This document shows positions 1 to 7,647 of a stretch of 7,647 bases of DNA, piece by piece. The first letter of the stretch is position 1, and each line of letters starts with the position of its first letter. The notes beneath the pieces are model-generated. The model saw only the letters and a list, made by a program, of their open reading frames with translations, was not told the DNA's origin and did no database searches. A program made the position numbers and the translations under genes. Source of the stretch: Sedimenticola sp. (lineage in GTDB: Bacteria; Pseudomonadota; Gammaproteobacteria; Chromatiales; Chromatiaceae); assembly GCA_027038775.1 (NCBI GenBank), contig JALWGP010000333.1, forward strand, positions 1 to 7,647, read 5' to 3'.

Positions 1-115
1 GGGCGCCACTGTCGTCCAGCTTCTCTTCCACGGCCCGGGCGAGGCGCTCCCGGCGTTTCTCCTGCAGTCTGGCGATGCGTTCCAGCTGGCGTCGCGTCAG
101 TCTGCGCCGGGGCAT
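1..115 (-). CDS. rsgA: Ribosome small-subunit-dependent GTPase A, N-terminal fragment
   Basis: Only the first 38 codons are inside the window; the gene continues past the left edge. The visible peptide starts MPRRRLTRRQLERIARLQEK and continues as a highly basic, helical stretch ending in VEEKLDDSG. This resembles the basic N-terminal tail of gammaproteobacterial RsgA (pattern M-x-K/R-R-x-L-T/N-x-x-Q-x-x-R-I). In the known family this tail precedes an OB fold, a circularly permuted GTPase domain and a zinc-binding domain; none of those is visible here. RsgA is a ribosome-associated GTPase that helps late maturation of the 30S subunit. The ATG lies 7 bases after the cytochrome c stop, with no strong Shine-Dalgarno sequence, so translational coupling is likely. 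The proximity of orn supports the call, since rsgA and orn are neighbours in many gammaproteobacteria. Identity rests on a short tail plus context. Confidence 0.72.
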   Translation of the reverse strand, partial: MPRRRLTRRQLERIARLQEKRRERLARAVEEKLDDSGA

Positions 116-122
116 GGGAAGA

Positions 123-398
123 TCAGCGGGCCAGCTTGTAGAAGTTGCGGTTCAGGTAGTCCACCAGTGCCTCGATCTCGTCGTCGAGCAGCTTGATGCC
201 CAGGTTGGCATCGCACATGCGCACCTGGGATTCGAGGCGGGGCAGGGAGTTCACCCGCCGGTCGGGGCGGGTATAGACGCTGGTGTCGTGGCAGCCGGTG
301 CAGTTCCTGGCATGGAAGGATTCGGCGTGGAACCCCTCGCCCGCCCGGGCGGCGAGGGTGGCGAGGAGGCAGCAGAGGGCGACGGGGAGTCTTTTCAT
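123..398 (-). CDS. Small periplasmic monoheme cytochrome c
   Basis: This 91-residue protein has an N-terminal signal peptide: basic MKR, hydrophobic residues 5-17, and a likely cleavage after ARA at residue 19. A single heme-attachment motif CTGCH lies at residues 33-37. The mature protein would be only about 72 residues, very small even for a class I cytochrome c. His37 should be the proximal heme ligand. The distal ligand is unclear: Met61 is the only methionine after the start and is followed directly by Cys62 (RMCDANLG). The C-terminus (DEIEALVDYLNRNFYKL) fits the terminal helix of class I cytochromes. It should be an electron carrier on the periplasmic side, with unknown partners. Its ATG overlaps the stop of the M48 protease gene by 4 bases (ATGA), and an AGGGACGA stretch upstream can serve as ribosome binding site. 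Family membership is firm; the specific function is not. Confidence 0.88.
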   Translation of the reverse strand: MKRLPVALCCLLATLAARAGEGFHAESFHARNCTGCHDTSVYTRPDRRVNSLPRLESQVRMCDANLGIKLLDDEIEALVDYLNRNFYKLAR

Positions 399-1666
399 GG
401 GCGCTCGTCCCTGTGGGTCCTTTCACCGATTCTAGAAGATAAATGGGCGATGCGCACCGGAGCCGGCGGGTGGCTGTGGTGGAAGGCGGAGTAGAGCGGG
501 TCGGGGGTGAGGGTGGCGGCGTTGTCCCGGTAGAGCTTCACCAGGGCGTCGATCAGGGCGCCGGCATCGCTCTGCCGCGCGGCGAAGTCGTCCGCCTCGA
601 ACTCGTGGCGGCGGGAGAGGGCGTTGAACAGGGGGGCGAGAAAGCGGGTGAAGACCGGCAGCACCAGCAGGAAGAGGGTCAGCCCCGTGGCCGCCGAGGG
701 ACGGGAGACGCCCAGCCCGCTGAAGAACCCGGGCTGTTCGAGCAGCCAGGCCAGCAGTGCCAGCCCGGCGAGGGAGGCAAGCCCCATCAGCAGCAGGTTC
801 TTGCCCACGTGGTGGCGGCGGAAGTGTCCCAGCTCATGGGCCAGCACCGCCTCGATCTCTTCCGGCGCCAGGCGCTCCAGCAGGGTGTCGTAGAAGACGA
901 TGCGCTTGTTGCGGCCCAGGCCGGTGAAGTAGGCGTTGCCGTGGCTGGAGCGCTTCGAGCCGTCCATCACGAACATGCCGCTGCTGCGGAAGCCGCAGCG
1001 CTCCAGCAGGGCCTCCAGGCGCCGTTTCAGCGCCGGGTCCTGCAGGGGCGTAAAGCGGTTGAACAGGGGGGCGATGAAGGTGGGCCAGGCCCAGCTCACG
1101 AAGAGGGTGAAGCCCATCCAGGCGCCCCAGGTCCAGAGCCACCACCCGTTGCCGGCCCGCTCCATGAGCCAGAGCACCAGGGCCGCCAGCGGCGCGCCCA
1201 GGGCCAGCAGCAGGACGGCGCCGAGCAGGCGGTCGAGGAGAAAACGGCGTGGCGTGGTGCGGTTGAAGCCGAAGCGCGCCTCGATGCCGAAGGTGTGCCA
1301 CAGCTCCAGCGGCAGCTCCAGCGCCGCGGAGACCAGCACCACGGAGAGCAGCAGGCCCACGCCCGGCCAGGGTTCGGGCAGGGGTGCCTGGCGCCACAGC
1401 CGGTCCAGCAGCTCCAGCCCGCCGCCCAGGGTCCAGCCCAGCAGCAGGAGCGCGCCCACGGCCAGGCTCGCACGGGCATGAACGATCTTCGCCAGGGTGT
1501 AGTCGGCTGCCTTGCGGTGCTGTTCCGGGGTGATGCGGCCGGCGAAGGGTTCCGGCACCCGGTCCCGGTGGGTGGTGACCGCCCGCGCCTGGCGCCACAG
1601 CAGCCAGTACTCCAGCAGCAGGCCGGCGGCCAGGGTGGTGAGAAAGAGCAGGGTGAATCCGTTCAT
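395..1666 (-). CDS. M48-family (Ste24/CAAX-protease-like) membrane metalloendopeptidase
   Basis: A 423-residue integral membrane zinc protease of the Ste24/HtpX superfamily. The zinc motif HELGH is at residues 277-281 (H277 and H281 as ligands, E278 as catalytic base). The downstream SRRHEFEADDFA segment at residues 351-362 carries the third ligand, probably E355. A late HHSHPP segment (396-401) matches the conserved HS-HP region of the family. Several hydrophobic segments are visible, at about 5-23, 68-83, 104-120, 147-168, 180-198, 290-308 and 328-346, as in Ste24-type proteases. In bacteria such enzymes are thought to degrade or process membrane proteins; the substrate here is unknown. A GTG at 1693 would add nine residues. 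The ATG at 1666 is preferred because the protein then begins directly with the first membrane segment (MNGFTLLFLTT), and because the GTG would fall beside or within a TAGAAT promoter-like hexamer. It leads a leftward set with cytochrome c and rsgA and is divergent from orn. Confidence 0.9.
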   Translation of the reverse strand: MNGFTLLFLTTLAAGLLLEYWLLWRQARAVTTHRDRVPEPFAGRITPEQHRKAADYTLAKIVHARASLAVGALLLLGWTLGGGLELLDRLWRQAPLPEPWPGVGLLLSVVLVSAALELPLELWHTFGIEARFGFNRTTPRRFLLDRLLGAVLLLALGAPLAALVLWLMERAGNGWWLWTWGAWMGFTLFVSWAWPTFIAPLFNRFTPLQDPALKRRLEALLERCGFRSSGMFVMDGSKRSSHGNAYFTGLGRNKRIVFYDTLLERLAPEEIEAVLAHELGHFRRHHVGKNLLLMGLASLAGLALLAWLLEQPGFFSGLGVSRPSAATGLTLFLLVLPVFTRFLAPLFNALSRRHEFEADDFAARQSDAGALIDALVKLYRDNAATLTPDPLYSAFHHSHPPAPVRIAHLSSRIGERTHRDERP

Positions 1667-1693
1667 GGACTTGCAGGCAGCGTGAAAGCGCAC

Positions 1694-1699
1694 ATTCTA
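1694..1699 (-). promoter_or_regulatory. Candidate -10 element for the M48 / cytochrome c / rsgA set
   Basis: On the minus strand this reads TAGAAT, five of six matches to the sigma-70 -10 consensus. It lies 27 bases upstream of the preferred ATG at 1666, leaving a short leader of about 20 nt. No convincing -35 hexamer is present at 16-18 bp spacing, so this is a tentative call. Confidence 0.35.
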
Positions 1700-1711
1700 C
1701 GCGCTGACGGG

Positions 1712-1717
1712 TAAAAT
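1712..1717 (+). promoter_or_regulatory. Candidate -10 element for orn
   Basis: TAAAAT on the plus strand matches five of six consensus positions and ends 30 bases before the orn ATG, which would give a leader of roughly 24 nt. The -35 region is not recognisable. Together with the leftward TAGAAT it would make 1667-1747 a compact back-to-back promoter region. A GCGGAAAA stretch at 1736-1743 is the only plausible orn ribosome binding site. Confidence 0.35.
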
Positions 1718-1747
1718 GGCCTCCCTCTTTCGATTGCGGAAAACGCC

Positions 1748-2299
1748 ATGCAGCCCACCCCATCCAAGGACAACCTCATCTGGATCGACCTGGAGATGAC
1801 CGGCCTCGATCCCTTCAACGACCAGATCATCGAGATCGCCACCATCGTCACCGACAGCAACCTGAAGGTGCTGGCCGAGGGGCCGGTGATCGCCATCCAT
1901 CAGCCCGACGAGGTGCTCGACGCCATGGACGAGTGGAACACCCGCCAGCACGGCCAGTCGGGCCTGGTGGAGCGGGTGCGCAACAGCGACTACGACCTGG
2001 CGCGGGCCGAAGAGGAGACGCTGGCGTTCCTGCGCCAGTGGGTGCCCCAGGGGGAATCGCCCATGTGCGGCAACAGCATCTGCCAGGACCGCCGTTTCAT
2101 GGCGCGGCTCATGCCCGAGCTCGAGGCCTGGTTCCACTACCGCAACCTGGACGTGAGCACCCTCAAGGAGCTGGCCAGGCGCTGGAAGCCGGAGATCGTG
2201 GACGGTTTCGAGAAGAAGAACACCCACTTGGCCATGGACGACATCCGCGAGTCCATCGCCGAGCTGGCCTGGTACCGGGAGCGGCTGCTGGCGGTGTAG
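1748..2299 (+). CDS. orn: Oligoribonuclease (DEDDh 3'-5' exoribonuclease)
   Basis: Orn finishes RNA decay by hydrolysing very short oligoribonucleotides, especially dinucleotides, to mononucleotides in the cytoplasm. It also removes pGpG made from cyclic-di-GMP and is essential or important in many gammaproteobacteria. The 183-residue length is normal for the family. The DEDDh active site is complete: D14 and E16 in [12 protein letters not shown]114 in [10 protein letters not shown], and H160 with D165 in [11 protein letters not shown]. The [13 protein letters not shown] segment (130-142), typical of Orn and near the dimer interface, is also present. The start is fixed by the short family-typical lead before IWIDLEMTG. 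It is divergent from the M48 protease gene and converges on tex. Its TAG stop lies inside the GTAG head of the first REP arm, with no spacer between gene and repeat. Confidence 0.97.
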   Translation: MQPTPSKDNLIWIDLEMTGLDPFNDQIIEIATIVTDSNLKVLAEGPVIAIHQPDEVLDAMDEWNTRQHGQSGLVERVRNSDYDLARAEEETLAFLRQWVPQGESPMCGNSICQDRRFMARLMPELEAWFHYRNLDVSTLKELARRWKPEIVDGFEKKNTHLAMDDIRESIAELAWYRERLLAV

Positions 2300-2554
2300 G
2301 AGGCCCGTCGCCTGTGGGAGGCCCGCCCCCGGGCCGAATTCGCGGCGGGGGCGCCGCTCCTACACCTTCCCCGTAGGAGGCCCGCCCCCGGGCCGAATAT
2401 TGAGCGACTCGCGGCGGGGCGCCGCTCCTGCACCCATCCCGTAGAAGGCCCGCCCCGGGCCGAACTTCAAATGATTCGCGGCGGGGGCGCCGCTCCTACA
2501 CCTTCCCCGTAGGAGGCCCGTCCCCGGGCCGAATTCGCGGCGGGGGCGCCGCGC

Positions 2555-2558
<4 letters not shown>
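2296..2558. repeat. REP/BIME-like array of four palindromic units plus a left half-arm
   Basis: The whole orn-tex intergenic space is one repeat array. A degenerate half-arm (GTAGGAGGCCCG, 2296-2307) is followed by four head-out inverted pairs at 2314-2363, 2373-2431, 2441-2499 and 2509-2558. Each pair has a left arm A (GTAGGA, stem GGCCCG, loop CCCC, closing stem CGGGCC, then GAA) and, on the opposite strand, a right arm B (GTAGGA, stem GCGGCG, loop CCCC, closing stem CGCCGC, then GAA). The two arms abut in units 1 and 4 and are separated by 10 nt in units 2 and 3. Units are joined by 9-nt linkers (ACCTTCCCC, ACCCATCCC, ACCTTCCCC). A 61-bp stretch (2338-2398) recurs at 2474-2534 with one mismatch, pointing to duplication within the array. 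The GTAG head plus short hairpin is the hallmark of REP elements mobilised by RAYT transposases; no such transposase is in the window. The array probably acts as a bidirectional terminator or mRNA 3'-end protector for orn and tex. Confidence 0.88.
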
Positions 2559-4846
<2,288 letters not shown>

Positions 4847-4871
4847 TCAGGTGACGTCGGGAAAGGGCGGG

Positions 4872-4877
4872 ATTCTA
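4872..4877 (-). promoter_or_regulatory. Candidate -10 element for tex
   Basis: The minus strand reads TAGAAT, the same hexamer as upstream of the M48 gene, and would place transcription start about 20 nt before the tex ATG. The -35 position would fall at the edge of the REP element starting at 4899 and has no good match to consensus. If real, tex has its own promoter downstream of the hairpin cluster rather than depending on read-through from the GlcG-like gene. Confidence 0.33.
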
Positions 4878-4898
4878 CCGGATCGGGCCGGACCCGGT

Positions 4899-4952
4899 GT
4901 AGGAGGCCCGCCCCCGGGCCGAACTCCAATCCATTCGCGGCGAGGGCGCCGC
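4899..4952. repeat. Fifth REP/BIME-like unit, right arm truncated
   Basis: The left A arm (4899-4923) is perfect: GTAGGA head, GGCCCG and CGGGCC stems, CCCC loop, GAA tail. After a 10-nt spacer the reversed B arm begins (4934) and keeps its hairpin stem, with one loop change (GAGG for GGGG). It stops at 4952 before its TCCTAC end, where unrelated hairpin-rich sequence follows. The unit belongs to the same family as the array at 2296-2558. Confidence 0.82.
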
Positions 4953-5060
4953 AGCCCGTTGGACACGGAAACGGGCTTTCCCTGCCCGTTTCCTGGTCGG
5001 CGGCGGAAAAGCGCGGTTTTCCGCCGCCTCCGCTTCGCGCCGCTCGTTCCTGTGCGGTTT
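4953..5060. repeat. Cluster of inverted repeats between two B-type REP arms
   Basis: This 108-bp segment holds three perfect inverted repeats: AGCCCGTT (4953-4960) with 4970-4977; GGAAACGGGC (4967-4976) with 4984-4993, 7-nt loop; and GGCGGCGGAAAA (4999-5010) with 5017-5028, 6-nt loop. The first two share bases and are mutually exclusive, so the RNA could switch between them. None is followed by a clean U tract, so a classical Rho-independent terminator is not evident, but together they could end or slow transcription from the GlcG-like gene towards tex. No coding potential is seen. Confidence 0.6.
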
Positions 5061-5085
5061 TTCGCGGCGGGGGCGCCGCTCCTGC
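5061..5085. repeat. Solitary B-type REP arm downstream of the GlcG-like gene
   Basis: A complete 25-bp reversed B arm, with head GCAG in place of GTAG on the minus strand, the same variant as the right end of unit 2. It lies 6 bases beyond the stop codon of the GlcG-like gene. It looks like the displaced or duplicated right half of the unit that begins at 4899. Confidence 0.75.
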
Positions 5086-5091
5086 CGGCCC

Positions 5092-5580
5092 TCAATCGAT
5101 GGCGAACTCGATCCGTTCCGCCAGCTTCTCCAGCGCCTTGCGGGCGCAAGCGGCGTCTTTGTCGCCGCCGGGGGCGCCGCTCACGCCCACGGCGCCGATG
5201 TTGTAGCCGCCGGCGACGATCTTCACGCCCCCCTCCATGACGATGAGGCCGTCGATCTGGTTGAGGTCGGGGCGGATATCGCCGCGCAGGCTGCGGAACT
5301 CGCCGCTATCCATCCAGGCCATCACCGTCATGTTGGCCTTGCGCTCGGCGATCTCCAGGGTGAAGCGGGCGGCCAGGTCGTCGCGCAGGGCGGCGCGCAC
5401 GAGGGCGTGGCGGTCCACCACCACGGCGCTCACGTGGTAGCCGTCGGTGCGGCAGGCCAGCACGGTTTCACTGGCGATGTCTCGGGCCAGCTCCATGCCG
5501 ATGTTCTTCTCCTCCACGATGTCCGCCGCCTGCAGCGATGCGGTGGCGAACAGGGCGAGCAGTGCCGGGAACTTCTTCAT
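5092..5580 (-). CDS. GlcG/HbpS-like (DUF336) exported heme-binding-type protein
   Basis: A 162-residue protein with a signal peptide (MKKFPALLALFATASLQA, likely cleavage after residue 18) and one GlcG/HbpS domain (Pfam DUF336, PF03928). Typical features are a first-helix region (about 24-43), the strand SAVVVDRHALVRAALRDD (51-68), and the C-terminal hallmark GAVGVSGAPGGDKDAACARKAL (129-150). The fold is known from GlcG of the glycolate locus and from the extracellular heme-binding HbpS; members with signal peptides are common and mostly uncharacterised. A heme or small-ligand role in the periplasm is therefore inferred, not shown. An in-frame ATG 37 codons upstream exists, but the start at 5580 has a strong GGAGGAG ribosome binding site and gives a clean signal peptide. 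It is divergent from the Lon-like gene and upstream of tex, separated from tex by the repeat cluster. No glycolate-oxidase genes are nearby, so the symbol glcG is not assigned. Confidence 0.87.
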   Translation of the reverse strand: MKKFPALLALFATASLQAADIVEEKNIGMELARDIASETVLACRTDGYHVSAVVVDRHALVRAALRDDLAARFTLEIAERKANMTVMAWMDSGEFRSLRGDIRPDLNQIDGLIVMEGGVKIVAGGYNIGAVGVSGAPGGDKDAACARKALEKLAERIEFAID

Positions 5581-5689
5581 GGGACTCCTCCAGGGATTGG
5601 ATGGTGGTTGGCGTCTCTTCCGGGGGTTCTTCTGTGGAACCAAAAGAATAGCCGATAACGGGCGGGCCTGCCGGGAGTACAATGGCTCC
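5581..5689. other. Divergent intergenic region between the GlcG-like and Lon-like genes
   Basis: This 109-bp gap should hold both promoters. Candidate -10 hexamers are TACAAT (5678-5683, plus strand, only 6 bases before the Lon-like ATG, which would imply an almost leaderless message) and TATTCT (5645-5650, minus strand). Neither has a good -35 partner. GGGAG at 5673-5677 is a possible but distant ribosome binding site for the Lon-like gene. No operator-like palindrome is obvious. Confidence 0.3.
5585..5591 (-). promoter_or_regulatory. Strong ribosome binding site of the GlcG-like gene
   Basis: The minus strand reads GGAGGAG ending 4 bases before the ATG at 5580. It is the best Shine-Dalgarno sequence in the window and decides the start over the upstream in-frame ATG. 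Confidence 0.8.
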
Positions 5690-7647
5690 ATGGACGATCC
5701 GCTTCACCGCGATCCACTGCCCGCCCGGGCGCTGCGCCGGCGGGTCCGGCTGGAGGGGTTCGAGACCACCGGGGAGCTCGATCCCCTGGGTGCCAGCCTG
5801 GGCCAGGAGCGTGCCCTGGAGGCCATCGCCTTTGCCGTTTCCATGGCGGCGCCCGGCTTCAACCTCTACGCCATGGGTTCCACCGGCCTCGGTCGGCACA
5901 CCCTGGTGAAGGAGGCGCTGGCGCAGGCGGCGGCGGAGCGACCGCCCGCTCCCGATTGGTGTTATCTCTACGATTTCCGCCATCCCCACAGGCCCCGCGC
6001 CCTCTCCCTGCCGGCCGGCCAGGGGCGCGAGCTGCAGCAGCAGCTGCGGCGGCTGGTGGAGGACCTGCTGCTGGCCATCCCCGCCGCCTTCCAGGGTGAC
6101 GAGTTCCAGCGCCGCGCCACCGAAATCCGCGACGAGCTGGAGCGCCGCGAGGACGAGCTGGCCGAGGAGCTGGGACGCAAGGCCGAGGCGCGCGGTGTCC
6201 TGGTGATGCGCACCGACGAGGGCTACAGCCTGATGCCGGAGCGGGACGGAAAGGCCCTGGAACCCGAGGCCTACCGCGCCCTGCCGCGGAAGGAGCGCGA
6301 ACGCATCGACCGGGCCATGGAGGAGATGAAGGAGGCGCTCAAGGAGACCCTGGTCTACCTGCCGCAGTGGCAGCTGGAGATGCAGCGCAAGCTGCAGGCG
6401 CTCGAGCAGGAAACCGCCCGGGTGGTGGTGGCGCCCATGGTGGAACGGCTGAAGGAGCGGTGGGACGGTTTCCCGGCCCTCGCCGCCTGGCTGGAAACGC
6501 TGCAGGAGGAGGTGATCCGCAGCATCGACCTCTTCCGTGGTGCAGGGGACGAGCGCAGTCCCTCGCCGGACGATCCGGAGTTCCGCCGCTTCGGGCTCAA
6601 CGTGCTGGTGGACAATGGCGACGCCGCCGGCGCGCCCGTGGTCCACGAGGACAACCCCGTCTACCAGAACCTGGTGGGGCGGGTGGAGTACCTCTCGCGC
6701 ATGGGTGCGCTGGAGACCGATTTCACCCTCATCAAGGCCGGCGCCCTGCACCGTGCCAACGGTGGCTACCTGGTGCTGGACGTGGAGAAGCTGCTGCAGG
6801 ACCCACTCTCCTGGGAGGCGCTCAAGCGGGCCCTGCGCGCGGGAGAGGTGCGCATCGAGCCGCCGGAATACCAGCTGGGCCTGGCCGGCACCGTCTCCCT
6901 GGAGCCGGAGCCCATTCCCATCGATCTCAAGGTGGTGCTGGTGGGGGAACGCGAGCTCTTCTTCGAGCTGCGCGAGGCCGACCCGGAGTTCGCCCTGCTG
7001 TTCAAGGTGGCCGCCGACTTCGCCGAGAACCTGCCCCGCACGCCGGAGAACGAGTCCGCCTGCGCCCGGCTGGTGGCCATGCTGCAGCGGCGGGAGGGGT
7101 TGCGGCCCCTCACCCGCGGCGGCGTGGAGCGCCTCCTGGAGGAGGCGGTGCGCCGTTCGGGGCGCGGGGACCGGATCTCCCTCCACCTGGCCAGCCTGAG
7201 CGATCTCCTGCGGGAGGCGGACGCCCAGGCGGCCGGAGCCGGCGAGGCGCGGGTGGGAAGGGAGCGGGTGGTGGCGGCCGTTCGCGCCCGCCGCCGCCGT
7301 CTCGGCCAGCTCGCCGAGCAGCTTTGCGAGCAGATGCTGCGGGGCGTGATCCGCATCGACACCGGCGGGATGCAGCTGGGCCAGGTGAACGCCCTGAGCT
7401 ACATGGAGGCCGGGGACCTCGCCTTCGGCGCCCCCAGCCGGGTGAGCGCCACGGCGCGCCTGGGCGGTGGCGAGTTCGTGGACATCGAGCTCGGTCTCGC
7501 GCTCGATGTCCACGAACTCGCCACCGCCTACCTGGCCGCCCGCTACGCCCGCCACCTGCCCCTGCCGGTGGCGGCCACCCTGGTCTTCGAGCAGAGCTAC
7601 GGCGTGGTGGAGGGGGACAGCGCCTCCGCCGCCGAGCTCTGCGCCCT
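5690..7647 (+). CDS. Lon-like AAA+ ATP-dependent protease (YcbZ/LonB-type), C-terminus outside window
   Basis: The open frame runs 652 codons from ATG 5690 to the right edge without a stop; the family is usually about 750-820 residues, so the last part of the protease domain is missing. The N-terminal part has F-E-T-T-x-E-L-x-P-L and GQERALEAIAF (38-48), then a Walker A-like GSTGLGRHT (63-71) in which Arg69 replaces the usual Lys. A charged, probably coiled-coil helical insertion spans about 150-265. The AAA core continues with DFTLIKAGALHRANGGYLVLD (344-364, Walker B ending at D364), WEALKRALRAGEVRIE and LEPEPIPIDLKVVLVG. The S16-type protease domain starts near GQVNALSY and reaches the catalytic motif VEGDSAS with Ser644; the catalytic Lys lies beyond the window. 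Such proteases unfold and degrade cytoplasmic proteins. Residues 601-613 (LGLALDVHELATA) do not fit the family: they come from an inverted copy of the sequence just upstream. No earlier in-frame start exists nearby. Confidence 0.9.
   Translation, partial: MDDPLHRDPLPARALRRRVRLEGFETTGELDPLGASLGQERALEAIAFAVSMAAPGFNLYAMGSTGLGRHTLVKEALAQAAAERPPAPDWCYLYDFRHPHRPRALSLPAGQGRELQQQLRRLVEDLLLAIPAAFQGDEFQRRATEIRDELERREDELAEELGRKAEARGVLVMRTDEGYSLMPERDGKALEPEAYRALPRKERERIDRAMEEMKEALKETLVYLPQWQLEMQRKLQALEQETARVVVAPMVERLKERWDGFPALAAWLETLQEEVIRSIDLFRGAGDERSPSPDDPEFRRFGLNVLVDNGDAAGAPVVHEDNPVYQNLVGRVEYLSRMGALETDFTLIKAGALHRANGGYLVLDVEKLLQDPLSWEALKRALRAGEVRIEPPEYQLGLAGTVSLEPEPIPIDLKVVLVGERELFFELREADPEFALLFKVAADFAENLPRTPENESACARLVAMLQRREGLRPLTRGGVERLLEEAVRRSGRGDRISLHLASLSDLLREADAQAAGAGEARVGRERVVAAVRARRRRLGQLAEQLCEQMLRGVIRIDTGGMQLGQVNALSYMEAGDLAFGAPSRVSATARLGGGEFVDIELGLALDVHELATAYLAARYARHLPLPVAATLVFEQSYGVVEGDSASAAELCA
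7463..7528. repeat. Perfect 28-bp inverted repeat with 10-nt loop inside the Lon-like gene
   Basis: Arms 7463-7490 and 7501-7528 are exact reverse complements around the loop TCGGTCTCGC (7491-7500). Reading the minus strand across the element gives GGGEFVDIERETEL, which is the motif expected on the plus strand at this point in the family. The right arm plus loop (7490-7528, 39 nt) is therefore an inverted copy of the local ancestral coding sequence. Confidence 0.95.

Noticed and set aside
97..426. 109-codon minus-strand frame overlapping the cytochrome c gene
   Set aside because: It is an alternative frame rich in Arg and Pro; the cytochrome frame has a signal peptide and a CxxCH motif.
443..1714. 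423-codon open frame on the plus strand opposite the M48 protease gene
   Set aside because: Its product is a low-complexity Gln/Gly/Glu/Ala-rich sequence, typical of antisense frames in GC-rich DNA, while the minus strand encodes a clear zinc protease with HELGH.
4999..5028. Classical Rho-independent terminator
   Set aside because: The 12-bp stem is strong, but its A and T runs are part of the stem and no U tract follows on either strand, so only a general hairpin is claimed.
5581..5691. N-terminal extension of the GlcG-like protein to an ATG at 5691
   Set aside because: The extra 37 residues are basic and proline-rich, would bury the signal peptide, and would run across the likely promoter and the strong GGAGGAG ribosome binding site.
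5468..7555. 695-codon open frame on the minus strand opposite the Lon-like gene
   Set aside because: It is an antisense frame. The family-like GGGEFVDIERETEL at its start is only the inverted copy discussed above; the rest has no relation to any family, whereas the plus strand is a clear AAA+ protease.

Overview
The window looks like a GC-rich gammaproteobacterial chromosome segment carrying mostly housekeeping genes. Two things suggest this: the rsgA / orn neighbourhood, and a Tex protein that can be followed nearly residue by residue against the enterobacterial one as I remember it. Genus cannot be fixed from this sequence; a purple-sulfur or Thioalkalivibrio-like lineage is only a guess. 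Five genes are complete (small cytochrome c, M48 metalloprotease, orn, tex, GlcG/HbpS-like exported protein). Two run off the ends: rsgA on the left and a Lon-like AAA+ protease on the right.

Layout. Positions 1-1666 hold a leftward, tightly packed gene set: M48 membrane protease, then a monoheme cytochrome c (4-base ATGA overlap), then rsgA (7-base gap). A short divergent promoter region (1667-1747) separates it from rightward orn. orn converges on leftward tex, and the gap between them (2296-2558) is an array of palindromic REP/BIME-like units. The array supplies the TAG stop codon of both genes. Upstream of tex is a second, interrupted copy of the repeat with a cluster of hairpins (4899-5085), then the leftward GlcG/HbpS-like gene. 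That gene is divergent from the rightward Lon-like protease gene, which leaves the window after 652 codons.

How the genes relate. The core theme is RNA and protein quality control: RsgA (30S maturation), Orn (final step of RNA decay and pGpG removal), Tex (RNA-binding transcription accessory protein), an M48 protease for membrane proteins and an AAA+ Lon-type protease. The cytochrome c and the GlcG-like protein are exported and not obviously linked to that theme beyond position.

I see no defence system, mobile-element coding region, CRISPR array or RNA gene. Two anomalies stand out. First, there is a perfect 28-bp inverted repeat with a 10-nt loop inside the protease-domain coding region of the Lon-like gene. 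It reads as an in-frame fold-back copy replacing conserved sequence; it is either a template-switch mutation or an assembly artefact. Second, the REP array has two arm types whose hairpin stems differ by three fully compensated base pairs, with strikingly regular spacings.
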